A program made the translations under genes and the position numbers. From positions 1-32,117 of the forward strand of contig CALVWN010000039.1 in NCBI GenBank assembly GCA_944367415.1: DNA of 32,117 nt, in the 5' to 3' direction. Below the pieces are notes generated by a model. That model was not told the DNA's origin. It made no database searches and was given only the letters and a program-made list of their open reading frames with translations. The DNA is from an uncultured Clostridia bacterium. GTDB taxonomy: Bacteria > Bacillota > Clostridia > Christensenellales > Borkfalkiaceae. Below, piece by piece: positions 6,737 through 13,763 of this stretch; the first letter of the stretch is position 1, and each line of letters starts with the position of its first letter.

Positions 6737-9535
6737 TTACGAATTGCTGTCAAGGCGCTGCTGCGAGGTGAGCGCCTGGCGGACAAGGTACACCGCGGGC
6801 GTCATGATCATGTTCTTCGTCGCATCGTAATCGCCGGGGTTGAGCGCGACGAGCGTGCCGCCGTCGAGCGCGTTCTGCTGCGCCTCGGTGAGCACCTGCT
6901 GATTGCGGTATGCGAAGAACGCAGCGGACTGCGCGGTCGCGTCGATGTTGGTGATCCAACCGGTACCCGACGTGTAGAGGAGCTGGTCGCGCGCGGCGTT
7001 CATGCCCGTCTGCATGCGGATGACGATGTCACGGTCTGCCTTGGTGTAGCCGATCATGTGCAGGACGCGCATTGCGTACGCGATCCTCGTCTGGGACGTG
7101 GTCGCCGTCGTGAAATCGCACAGACGTGTATTCGCATACTGCGTATCGTACGCGACGTCCTTGCCGCCGATCTGCTTGCCGTTGAGGTAATCCGCGACCG
7201 TCGTGGGCGTACCCTTCATGCCTTCGTTCGCCATCTCTTTTGCGAGGGCGTAATACTCATCCCAGTTCTCGTGCTCGGGCGTGATCATGTCGGCGAAGGT
7301 ACCCGTGACGTTGAGGTAGTCGGTGCACATCTCGCGCACGTTGGGGATCTGCGCGCCGCCGTAGGTCAGCGTGAGCTGCGCTTCGGGGTCGACCGTGAGC
7401 GCGAGGACGAGGGAGACGGCAGCGGCTGCCTTCCACTCGGGCTGATTGCTGTCTGCAAGGTGTCCGTTGACGGCATAGCCGACGGAGTCCATACGGCCGC
7501 CCCACTTGTCCTGACGGAGCAGCTGGTTCTGGATGATGGCATCCTGATCATAGACCTGAAGGCCCTGCTTAGGATCGTTGGAGCAGGCGTAGTCGTTGTT
7601 GGCGGCGTCGCCCGTGCCCTTTTCCGTTGCGGTGTTGTGATAGGTGATGACCGTGTCGCGGCCGTTCGCGCCGTAGTACGGATCGCGCGTCTGCGAATAG
7701 AGGGAGAACTTGTTGGAGACCGCCGTGGGCATGACGCCGACGGTGAGGGTGTCCTTATCGACTTCCTGATACTCCGCGACGTCCCAGGTACCGACGCCGT
7801 AGAAGAAGCTGTAGCCGCCGACGAAGGTGTTCTGACCGTTGAAGGTCTTGTCCGTGCTGGCGTCCGTCGCGAAGTCGCCCGCCTGACCGTCGTGCGCGTT
7901 CCAGATCCCGCAATAGTCCTGGAATGCCGCATACGTCTCAATGAAATTCTCGCTGTTGACGCCGTACATCACGTTTGCCGCACGCGTGGAGCCGTCGAGG
8001 TTGGTCTTGCTGACGACTTCCGTCGCATTGCCGACATACTTGTCGATCGTCTGACCGTCGCCCGCCTTCCAGCTGTAGGTACCGTCGCTGTTCTTGACGG
8101 CGATCGCCTCGCCGTTGTACTCCATGTTGAGCGTCTGCGTGTAGGTCGAATCGATATAGGAGGAATCATTGGAGAACAGCCAGGGAAGCACATAGCCGTT
8201 CGCACCGAACGTGCCCTGCTCGTACTGCTCGCCGCCGTAGAAGTTGGAGTAGTCGCCTTCCTCGTTGTCGTCCGCATCCTTGCCGCCGGCGCCCGTGAAC
8301 GCGCCGCCCTGGCCGTTGAACCACTCGGAGTAGTCGCTCTCCTGCGTGCCGTTGTTCGCGACGCTTCTCACGCCGTCCACGGTATCCCACGCGAAGGAGT
8401 TGAGCATATACGCGCATGCCCAGTTGATCGCGCTGAACTCCGTCCAGGTGAACGTCATATAGCCCGTGCTCGTATCATAAGGTACGTCGGAGCCGTTGTT
8501 GATGGCGTTCGCCATGTCGGACGTGATCTCGAAGGTGTCGCCGGGCAGACCGGGCAGCGTGACGATATAGCCGTCGCCGTTCGTGTAGTAGTCGCAGGTG
8601 ACCGCGAGCGGATCGCCGGCGTCGAGCGCCTGGTCGAAGTTCGCGTACTTATAGAAGTTGAAGGGACGATAGCGGACGGGAACGCCGACGCTCACGAAGG
8701 GCGCCTGCTCTTCTTCCACCGCCTCCATCGTCTCGCCCGTGTAGGGATTGGTATAGCTGTCGGTCACGGCGTACTCGATGGCGAGCGTGCCGTACGAACC
8801 GACGCTGTTGGTTCCGGTGTACTGCCAGCCCGTCTTCTTGGAAGCACCCTTATCGTAGACGTGCGAGTCGACCGCTCTCGGGCCGGACTGAGGCGTGAGC
8901 ACCGTGTATGCCTTCTTGAAGGTGTCGTTGAAGTAGTTGGAGTTGTAGCCGAGCCCGAAGTTGGAGTAGTCCTTGGGCAGGCCGTAGATGCTCGCCGTCT
9001 CGCCCGTTTCGGAGTCGACGAACGTGCCGTTCTGATAGCTGATGCCGGAGACGTGGGACGTGTTGAGTCCGGTGCCCGTCGTCGCATAGAACGCAAGGCT
9101 GTCCTGCCAGATACTGTTGACCTGCTCGGTGAGCGTCTCGTCCGCCGTGATGTAGTCGGTCAGGTTGAGGACGTGGCCGTTCATCGCATAGGCGACTGCG
9201 CGCGAGGGAGACAGGTAGATGACGTCCGCATAGGTGCCGCCGCTGATCTGGTTGCCGAGCTGTTCAAAGTAATCCGACTGGTTGGACGTCGAGGAGAAGT
9301 CGATCGTCAGCGTATTGCCCTCCAGCTCTTCGGCGTGCTCTGCAGACCAATCTGCCGCCCATCTTTCGCAGATAGAGCGGTTGGTGACAACGTCTGCGGC
9401 GCTGCAGAAGATATACACGCTGATCGTGTAATCGGAATTGCCGCTGCAGGCGGTGAACGCAAGCGCCGCGCCGCCGACCAGAACTGTGGACAGGGCGACG
9501 AGACCGGCGTTCCTCAATAGCCTTCTCTTTTTCAT
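6737..9535 (-). CDS. Oversized extracellular substrate-binding lipoprotein of ABC transporter
   Basis: A 932-residue lipoprotein at the head of the transporter operon. Residues 1-30 form a lipoprotein signal with lipobox FTAC (Cys30). The mature start, with its beta strand ISVYIFCSAADVV and a later GTYADVIYLSPSRAVAYAMNGHVLNLTDYI stretch (written here as parts of one region, residues about 100-130), is like the N-lobe of family-1 sugar-binding proteins. The usual length of that family is about 400-550 residues, so this protein carries several hundred extra residues rich in Asn, Asp, Tyr and Gly. The C-terminal part has helical segments (such as WKAAAAVSLVLALT) that look like the second lobe. 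The position before two CUT1 permeases supports the role. The cargo is probably arabinan fragments by context. The size is the odd feature; assembly of two genes is unlikely because the frame is open and codon use is even. Confidence 0.88.
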   Translation of the reverse strand: MKKRRLLRNAGLVALSTVLVGGAALAFTACSGNSDYTISVYIFCSAADVVTNRSICERWAADWSAEHAEELEGNTLTIDFSSTSNQSDYFEQLGNQISGGTYADVIYLSPSRAVAYAMNGHVLNLTDYITADETLTEQVNSIWQDSLAFYATTGTGLNTSHVSGISYQNGTFVDSETGETASIYGLPKDYSNFGLGYNSNYFNDTFKKAYTVLTPQSGPRAVDSHVYDKGASKKTGWQYTGTNSVGSYGTLAIEYAVTDSYTNPYTGETMEAVEEEQAPFVSVGVPVRYRPFNFYKYANFDQALDAGDPLAVTCDYYTNGDGYIVTLPGLPGDTFEITSDMANAINNGSDVPYDTSTGYMTFTWTEFSAINWACAYMLNSFAWDTVDGVRSVANNGTQESDYSEWFNGQGGAFTGAGGKDADDNEEGDYSNFYGGEQYEQGTFGANGYVLPWLFSNDSSYIDSTYTQTLNMEYNGEAIAVKNSDGTYSWKAGDGQTIDKYVGNATEVVSKTNLDGSTRAANVMYGVNSENFIETYAAFQDYCGIWNAHDGQAGDFATDASTDKTFNGQNTFVGGYSFFYGVGTWDVAEYQEVDKDTLTVGVMPTAVSNKFSLYSQTRDPYYGANGRDTVITYHNTATEKGTGDAANNDYACSNDPKQGLQVYDQDAIIQNQLLRQDKWGGRMDSVGYAVNGHLADSNQPEWKAAAAVSLVLALTVDPEAQLTLTYGGAQIPNVREMCTDYLNVTGTFADMITPEHENWDEYYALAKEMANEGMKGTPTTVADYLNGKQIGGKDVAYDTQYANTRLCDFTTATTSQTRIAYAMRVLHMIGYTKADRDIVIRMQTGMNAARDQLLYTSGTGWITNIDATAQSAAFFAYRNQQVLTEAQQNALDGGTLVALNPGDYDATKNMIMTPAVYLVRQALTSQQRLDSNS

Positions 9536-9620
9536 AGAATCACACCTCTACATATAGTTTTTCGCACACAGTCCGACGGAGCCTTTGTTCTTTTTGCCTG
9601 ACCTTGGGGGATGGCTTGTC

Positions 9621-9662
9621 AAAAAAACACAAAAAACCTGTCGGCAGGAACGCCGAGAGGTT
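9621..9662 (-). terminator. Intrinsic terminator in the leader of the transporter operon
   Basis: On the minus strand an 11-position stem (AACCTCTCGGC with GCCGACAGGTT, one C:C mismatch) is followed by TTTTTT, GTG, TTTTTTT. It lies between the promoter at 9811-9839 and the binding-protein ATG at 9535, so part of the transcription would stop before the operon. It may be a regulated attenuator. Confidence 0.65.
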
Positions 9663-9810
9663 TCAGAATATGGAAAAAGACGATAAAAACAAGCCCTCCT
9701 TCGCCCCATCCGTTCAAAAAACGGAACGCGCGAAAAGAGCGCTCGAAATGTTACCGTCTGCTCCTCATAATCATGACTTCCCCCCGTCGTCACTACTTGT
9801 ACTTGCCCAT

Positions 9811-9839
9811 ACTATACCATGTCGGGAGCGCTTTGTCAA
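9811..9839 (-). promoter_or_regulatory. Promoter of the ABC transporter operon
   Basis: On the minus strand TTGACA (9834-9839), 17 bp spacer, TATAGT (9811-9816). Transcription would start near 9804, leaving a leader of about 270 nt. A motif GAGCGCT overlaps the start of the promoter spacer (9826-9832) and recurs as the palindrome GAGCGCTC at 9737-9744; it could be an operator pair of a LacI-type repressor, but this is weak. Confidence 0.75.
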
Positions 9840-10132
9840 TGGGGTTTGGGAAATTTTTTTGTGAAAAATTCATCTTTTTTTCGCTTTTTTTTGGGCGGTT
9901 TCACCGAAAACCCGTACCCATCCCACAATCCCGCCAGCCCCGTTTTTTCACACAACACAATATGTTGTATTTGTGAACTTTCCTGGCACAATTTGTCGAA
10001 TCTCTCCGCAAACAGCTTCGCCGGCATATCCAAGGCTCCCTCTCCGAGGGAGCTGTCACGAAGTGACTGAGGGAGTTGTTTCGCAAAAATCTTTGCAGGC
10101 AAATCTTTTTGCGATATGCTGCGGTATCTCAT
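9836..10132 (-). CDS. Candidate small protein inside a repeat element
   Basis: A possible 98-residue protein, starting at an ATG with AAGGAG about eight bases upstream. I do not recognise it. It contains a peptide that appears twice: DLPAKIFAKQL near the start and DMPAKLFAERF about 35 residues later, each followed after a few residues by SS. At the DNA level several differences between the copies are third-codon changes (CCT/CCG, GCA/GCG), as expected for coding sequence. Against it, the frame passes through hairpins of an intergenic repeat island, its lysine-rich end overlaps the promoter of the next operon, and repeats of this LPQSLRDSS type are common in clostridial intergenic DNA. It may be a real small gene, a decayed one, or a by-product of the repeat. 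Confidence 0.3.
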   Translation of the reverse strand: MRYRSISQKDLPAKIFAKQLPQSLRDSSLGEGALDMPAKLFAERFDKLCQESSQIQHIVLCEKTGLAGLWDGYGFSVKPPKKKRKKDEFFTKKFPKPH

Positions 10133-10521
10133 TTTATAACAACTCCTTCCGCCCCTGCGGGGCACCGTCTCGGCGGCGCAAGGGAAACGCCGCCTCGGTC
10201 AAGCAATTTCCCGCCAATGGGAAATTGCTCAGTTCGGTGCACGCGCACAGTGCACCGCGCTGATGCGCATCACGTGCACCTCACCCTCTATGAGGGAGGC
10301 AAAAGCAAGGTGATAAATCATGCCGCAAGGAAAGTCGCGCCTTTCCGCAGCGGTACCCTATTTGCGCATACCTGCGCTTACGGGGAAAGGGTGAATTGAC
10401 GCGAGCTAAAATCGTAAGCCCTGAAAATCGCGTCAAGAGGGAAAACGAGCCGCAGTCTCGTCGCGGCGGCGTTTTCCCTAAACCTCACGACGTTTTTCCG
10501 CGTCAGTTCGCGGAAAAACGT
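10034..10521. repeat. Island of clustered inverted repeats
   Basis: About 490 bp holding at least a dozen perfect or near-perfect hairpins in a row: 10035-10053 (GCTCCCTC/GAGGGAGC), 10055-10067, 10081-10114 (a double-arm stem), 10151-10163, 10172-10194 (GGCGGCG/CGCCGCC), 10203-10228 (GCAATTTCCC/GGGAAATTGC), 10235-10257 (CGGTGCAC/GTGCACCG), 10262-10271, 10329-10346, 10364-10377, 10396-10436 (TTGACGCGA/TCGCGTCAA), 10439-10478 (GGGAAAACG/CGTTTTCCC) and 10490-10521. The left part has the CTCCCTCAGTCACTTCGTGA type of sequence that is scattered in many clostridial genomes. It is either a composite of miniature mobile or REP-like repeats or a large structured RNA. No transposase is seen. Confidence 0.7.
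10490..10521 (-). terminator. Terminator-like hairpin after the acetyltransferase gene
   Basis: A perfect 13 bp stem (ACGTTTTTCCGCG with CGCGGAAAAACGT, 6-base loop) begins 10 nt after the stop of the minus-strand gene at 10532. No clear T-run follows on the minus strand, so it may protect or terminate the message. It is also the last hairpin of the repeat island. Confidence 0.5.
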
Positions 10522-10531
10522 GTGAACCCTT

Positions 10532-11956
10532 TCACATCTTCGCCGTCTTCTCATAATAGACAAAGGTCTCGTCCTCTCCGCAGCGGCGCATCCCCGCAAG
10601 CGTGAGCGAACGCCCGGAGCGCGCGTTCTCATGGAAGTGCTTCGCCTCCACGCGTTCCAGTTCAAGTTTCTCAAAGGCGTACTCGCACAACGCGGACACC
10701 GCCTCGGCGGCATAGCCGCGCCCCTCCGCTTCGGGCAGGAGCCGCACGCCGATCTCCGCCTCCGCCCGGTAGCCGAAGCGGTGCAGCACCGTCTCGCCGA
10801 CGAGCGTGCCGTCCGCATAGATGCCGAGCGGCAGCTCCATCTTCTCGCGGAACAGATCGCGCGCAAAGGAGAGGAACCACCCCGCCTGCGGATGGTCGGA
10901 GGGCGCGTCCTCCCGCCAGTCGTACCCCCACCAGCGGTTGCGTTCGGGATCCCCCGCGAGGCGGGCGTAGGCGTCGGCATCCTCGTCGCGCACGGGCTGA
11001 AGGCGCAGGCGCTCCGTCTGCAGTTCGGGCAGATGCGCGATGCGGTCGATGGCGCGGCGGGGCGAGATGTTGTACTTGCCGACCACCTCGCAGGGCAGGT
11101 ACTGCAGCTTGGATTTGCGCAGCCCCATGTCCCCCGCATCGTCCATACGGTTGAGGTATTTTACGTCCCCGCCCGTAAAGGCGAGCGCAAATTGCTGCGC
11201 CACCATGGGGTACGCGCCCTCATAGCCGCGCAGCGCCTTTTCGACGTGAACGACCACCATGTCGCCGCATCGCTCGCCGATGGAGCAGGCGACGATCTTG
11301 CCGCCCGCACGCAGCAGTCCGCACAGCAGTCCGAACTTGCCGATCTCGGGCACGAGCGCGTACACCTCGTCCATCTCCTCGTCGGCAAGGTAGTTGTCCT
11401 TTGCGCGCTGCACGGCGTCATACTCGTGCAAAAAGGCGACAAGCTCCCCCTCCTCCTCGGGGCGGTAGACGGTGAACGTCCAGTCGGGGTATTCTTTTTT
11501 GAACTTGTTGACGTGGTTGCGCTGTCCGGCATATTTGCCGCCCCCGTAGGTGCGGAACGCCTCCGCTTCATAGAGGTAGTCGCGCCAGCGGCGGATGTTG
11601 GTGACGGAGACGTCCTGACCATACCGCAGCACAAGCCACGGTACGTTTTTCTCGGCAACGTTGGTGAAATGCAGGCGCATTTCTTTCTCGCGGCAGTATT
11701 CCTCGATGAGCGCCACCGCGCGCCGCTCCGCCTCCTCGTCCCCCGTGCGCGAGAGCGGATAGTGGAACCAGGCTCTGCCCGCATAGATCTCATGCAGAAT
11801 GAGACAGTCCTCCGCGACGGCAAAGTCGGGCGTGAAGTGCTTGTGCCACATGAATTGAAAGCACAGAGAAAAGTCCGAGACGTGTGTCGTTTGCCCTGCA
11901 AAGAAGGGGGCAAAGCGAATGACGTCCTCCTTTTGCGTTCTCTGAAAGTTCAGCAT
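10532..11956 (-). CDS. DUF2156 (aminoacyl-lipid transferase-like) fused to GNAT acetyltransferase
   Basis: A 474-residue two-domain protein. Residues about 1-300 match the DUF2156 family, the fold of the phosphatidylglycerol-lysyltransferase C-terminal domain built of two GNAT-like lobes. Recognisable segments are FSLCFQFMWHK, GGGKYAGQRNHVNKFKKEYP and the ending VKYLNRMDDAGDMGLRKSK, which is typical of these proteins. Residues about 315-470 are a RimJ/RimL-type N-acetyltransferase: LQTERLRLQPVRDEDA at its start and LLPEAEGRGYAAEAVSAL, the acetyl-CoA loop. No transmembrane segment is seen, so it is cytoplasmic. The ATG at 11956 was chosen because the family's conserved start follows it; its ribosome-binding site is weak, and a GTG start at 12034 remains possible. 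It lies 119 nt after parB, on the same strand. The substrate cannot be told. Confidence 0.85.
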   Translation of the reverse strand: MLNFQRTQKEDVIRFAPFFAGQTTHVSDFSLCFQFMWHKHFTPDFAVAEDCLILHEIYAGRAWFHYPLSRTGDEEAERRAVALIEEYCREKEMRLHFTNVAEKNVPWLVLRYGQDVSVTNIRRWRDYLYEAEAFRTYGGGKYAGQRNHVNKFKKEYPDWTFTVYRPEEEGELVAFLHEYDAVQRAKDNYLADEEMDEVYALVPEIGKFGLLCGLLRAGGKIVACSIGERCGDMVVVHVEKALRGYEGAYPMVAQQFALAFTGGDVKYLNRMDDAGDMGLRKSKLQYLPCEVVGKYNISPRRAIDRIAHLPELQTERLRLQPVRDEDADAYARLAGDPERNRWWGYDWREDAPSDHPQAGWFLSFARDLFREKMELPLGIYADGTLVGETVLHRFGYRAEAEIGVRLLPEAEGRGYAAEAVSALCEYAFEKLELERVEAKHFHENARSGRSLTLAGMRRCGEDETFVYYEKTAKM

Positions 11957-12075
11957 AATCTTGCCCGCCGTCGCGTGCGCGATAGCGGGCGAATGTTCTC
12001 CTTTGCCGCACCCCGCTCCGGGGCAGGCGGCCACGTTGTCCGCAAAATCGCGCAGACGTGTACGCGATTCTGCAA

Positions 12076-12978
12076 TTACTCCATGCGGTCAATGATGTCG
12101 AGAAGCTCGCTGATGCGGTCGAGATCGTCGCGCGTGTAGTAGTCGATGTAGATGCGCCCCTTCTTGTCCGTGCCGATGAGCGACACCTTGGTCTTGAGCG
12201 TCGTGCGCAGGCGGTCGACGAGGTGCTTGAGTTCCGCGTTCGCGAGCGCGTTCTTCTTCTCTTTCTCCTTGGCGATGACTTCGGGCGGGTTGAGATACTG
12301 CTTGACCGCGCGCTCCATCTCGCGCACCGACCAGGAATTTTTCACGCACTCCTTCGCAAGGTACGCCTGTGCGTCCTTTTCGACGGGAACGAGCGTGCGC
12401 GCGTGCCCCGAAGAGAGCTTGCCGTCGCGCACGAGATCGATGACCTCCTGCGAAAGGGTCAGAAGGCGCAGCGTGTTGGCGATGGCGGGGCGGGATTTTC
12501 CGAGCCGCTCCGCGAGCTGCTCCTGCGTCAGGCCGAATTCGTCCATCAGCCGCTTCATGCCCGTCGCCGCTTCGATGGGATTGAGATCCTCGCGCTGCAA
12601 ATTCTCGATGAGCGAGATCTCCTGGATCTCCTTGTCGTCGAGTTCCTTGATGATGGCGGGCACCTTGGTGAGCCCGGCGCGCAGGGCGGCGCGGTAACGG
12701 CGCTCGCCCGCAATGATCATGTACTTGCCGCCTTCGCTCTTGTTGACGACGATGGGGCTGATGATGCCGTGCTCCTTGATGGAATTGGCGAGATCGTTCA
12801 ACGCGTTTTCGTCGAACGTCTTACGCGGCTGGTGTGGATTGGGGAATACGTCCTCGATGTCGATCTCCGCAGGCCCCGCGCCGTGTTCCGCCTCTTCGAG
12901 TTCGGTGCGCGCGTTTTCGTAAGCCTCTTCGGTGTCGCTGAACAGCGCCGAAAGTCCTCTGCCGAGTCCTTTAACCAT
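12076..12978 (-). CDS. parB: Chromosome partitioning protein ParB (Spo0J)
   Basis: A 300-residue CTP-dependent DNA clamp that binds parS, spreads on the origin region and loads SMC condensin. Residues 4-13 are the GLGRGLSALF ParA-contact peptide. The N-terminal ParB domain carries GERRYRA (91-97) and ENLQRE (125-130), the nucleotide-binding motifs. The helix-turn-helix lies at about 149-172 (LTQEQLAERLGKSRPAIANT), and the C-terminal dimerisation region ends the protein. Length is normal for the family. The start is 3 nt from the parA stop, so the two are translated together. Two consensus parS sites lie about 3 kb away at 15944-15959 and 15988-16003. It sits in an operon headed by ftsH, which is an uncommon arrangement. 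Confidence 0.97.
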   Translation of the reverse strand: MVKGLGRGLSALFSDTEEAYENARTELEEAEHGAGPAEIDIEDVFPNPHQPRKTFDENALNDLANSIKEHGIISPIVVNKSEGGKYMIIAGERRYRAALRAGLTKVPAIIKELDDKEIQEISLIENLQREDLNPIEAATGMKRLMDEFGLTQEQLAERLGKSRPAIANTLRLLTLSQEVIDLVRDGKLSSGHARTLVPVEKDAQAYLAKECVKNSWSVREMERAVKQYLNPPEVIAKEKEKKNALANAELKHLVDRLRTTLKTKVSLIGTDKKGRIYIDYYTRDDLDRISELLDIIDRME

Positions 12979-12981
12979 GTC

Positions 12982-13758
12982 TTATTCCCCCTTTTGCTGC
13001 GTTTTCTTCAAAAATTCTTCGGTGAGTGCGGCATACGCGCGCGCCCCCATGCACTTGGGATCGTGCAACAGGATGGGTTTGCCGTGGCTGGGCGCCTCGG
13101 AGAGGCGCACGTTGCGCGGAATGACGATCTCATAGAGCTTCTTGGAAAAGTATTTCTTGATCTCGGCGGCGATCTGCTTGGAGATGAGCGAGCGCCCGTC
13201 GTACATCGTGAGCACGACGCCCTCCACCTTCAGCGACTTGTTTAAGTGCTGACGTACGAGGGAAATGGTGTTCATGAGCTGCGAAAGTCCCTCGAGCGCG
13301 TAATATTCGCTCTGGATGGGGATGATCGCGCTGTCCGCCGCGGCGAGCGAATTGATGGTGAGCAGTCCCAGCGATGGCGGGCAGTCGATGAGGATGAAGT
13401 CGAAATCCCCCTTCACCTTCTCGAGCGCCCCGCGCAGCACCTTGTCGCGGTTCTTCTTGTAGACGAGGCTGACTTCGGCGCCCGCCAGATCGATATTGGA
13501 GGGCAGGATGAGCAGCCCTTCCAGCTCGGTCGGCAGGATGTTGTCCTTGACATCCTCGTCGTCGATGATGACGTTATAGACGGATTTTTTGAGCGAACCC
13601 TTGGAGAAGCCCAACCCCGTCGTCGCGTTCCCCTGCGGGTCGAGATCGACCAGCAGCACCTTCTTGCCTGCCTTTGCAAGATACGCCGCCATATTGACGC
13701 AGGTCGTCGTCTTGCCTACTCCGCCCTTCTGATTGGAGAAGGAAATGATCTTTCCCAT
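12982..13758 (-). CDS. parA: Chromosome partitioning ATPase ParA (Soj)
   Basis: A 258-residue deviant-Walker ATPase that works with ParB on origin segregation and, in Bacillus, on DnaA activity. The Walker A motif KGGVGKTT is at residues 11-18 with the signature lysine, followed by the VLLVDLDPQGNAT strand. DFILIDCPPSLG is the Walker B region. Length matches the chromosomal Soj group. The ATG at 13758 was chosen because AAGGAG lies 8 bases before it; a GTG three codons earlier is too close to that site. The gene is separated from ftsH by 5 nt and from parB by 3 nt, so all three are one transcription unit. Confidence 0.97.
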   Translation of the reverse strand: MGKIISFSNQKGGVGKTTTCVNMAAYLAKAGKKVLLVDLDPQGNATTGLGFSKGSLKKSVYNVIIDDEDVKDNILPTELEGLLILPSNIDLAGAEVSLVYKKNRDKVLRGALEKVKGDFDFILIDCPPSLGLLTINSLAAADSAIIPIQSEYYALEGLSQLMNTISLVRQHLNKSLKVEGVVLTMYDGRSLISKQIAAEIKKYFSKKLYEIVIPRNVRLSEAPSHGKPILLHDPKCMGARAYAALTEEFLKKTQQKGE

Positions 13759-13763
13759 ATCTC

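Noticed and set aside
5993-9520. 1175-residue plus-strand frame
   Set aside because: Antisense of the binding protein and part of a permease; no ribosome-binding site and low-complexity shadow composition.
9594-9622. TTGACA on the minus strand at 9617-9622 as a second operon promoter
   Set aside because: No acceptable -10 box lies 16-18 bp downstream; the sequence is part of the T-rich tail of the terminator.
9548-9793. 81-residue minus-strand frame in the transporter leader
   Set aside because: It passes through the leader terminator and has no proper ribosome-binding site.
10034-10521. CRISPR array
   Set aside because: The hairpins differ in sequence and spacing; there are no identical direct repeats with unique spacers and no cas gene.
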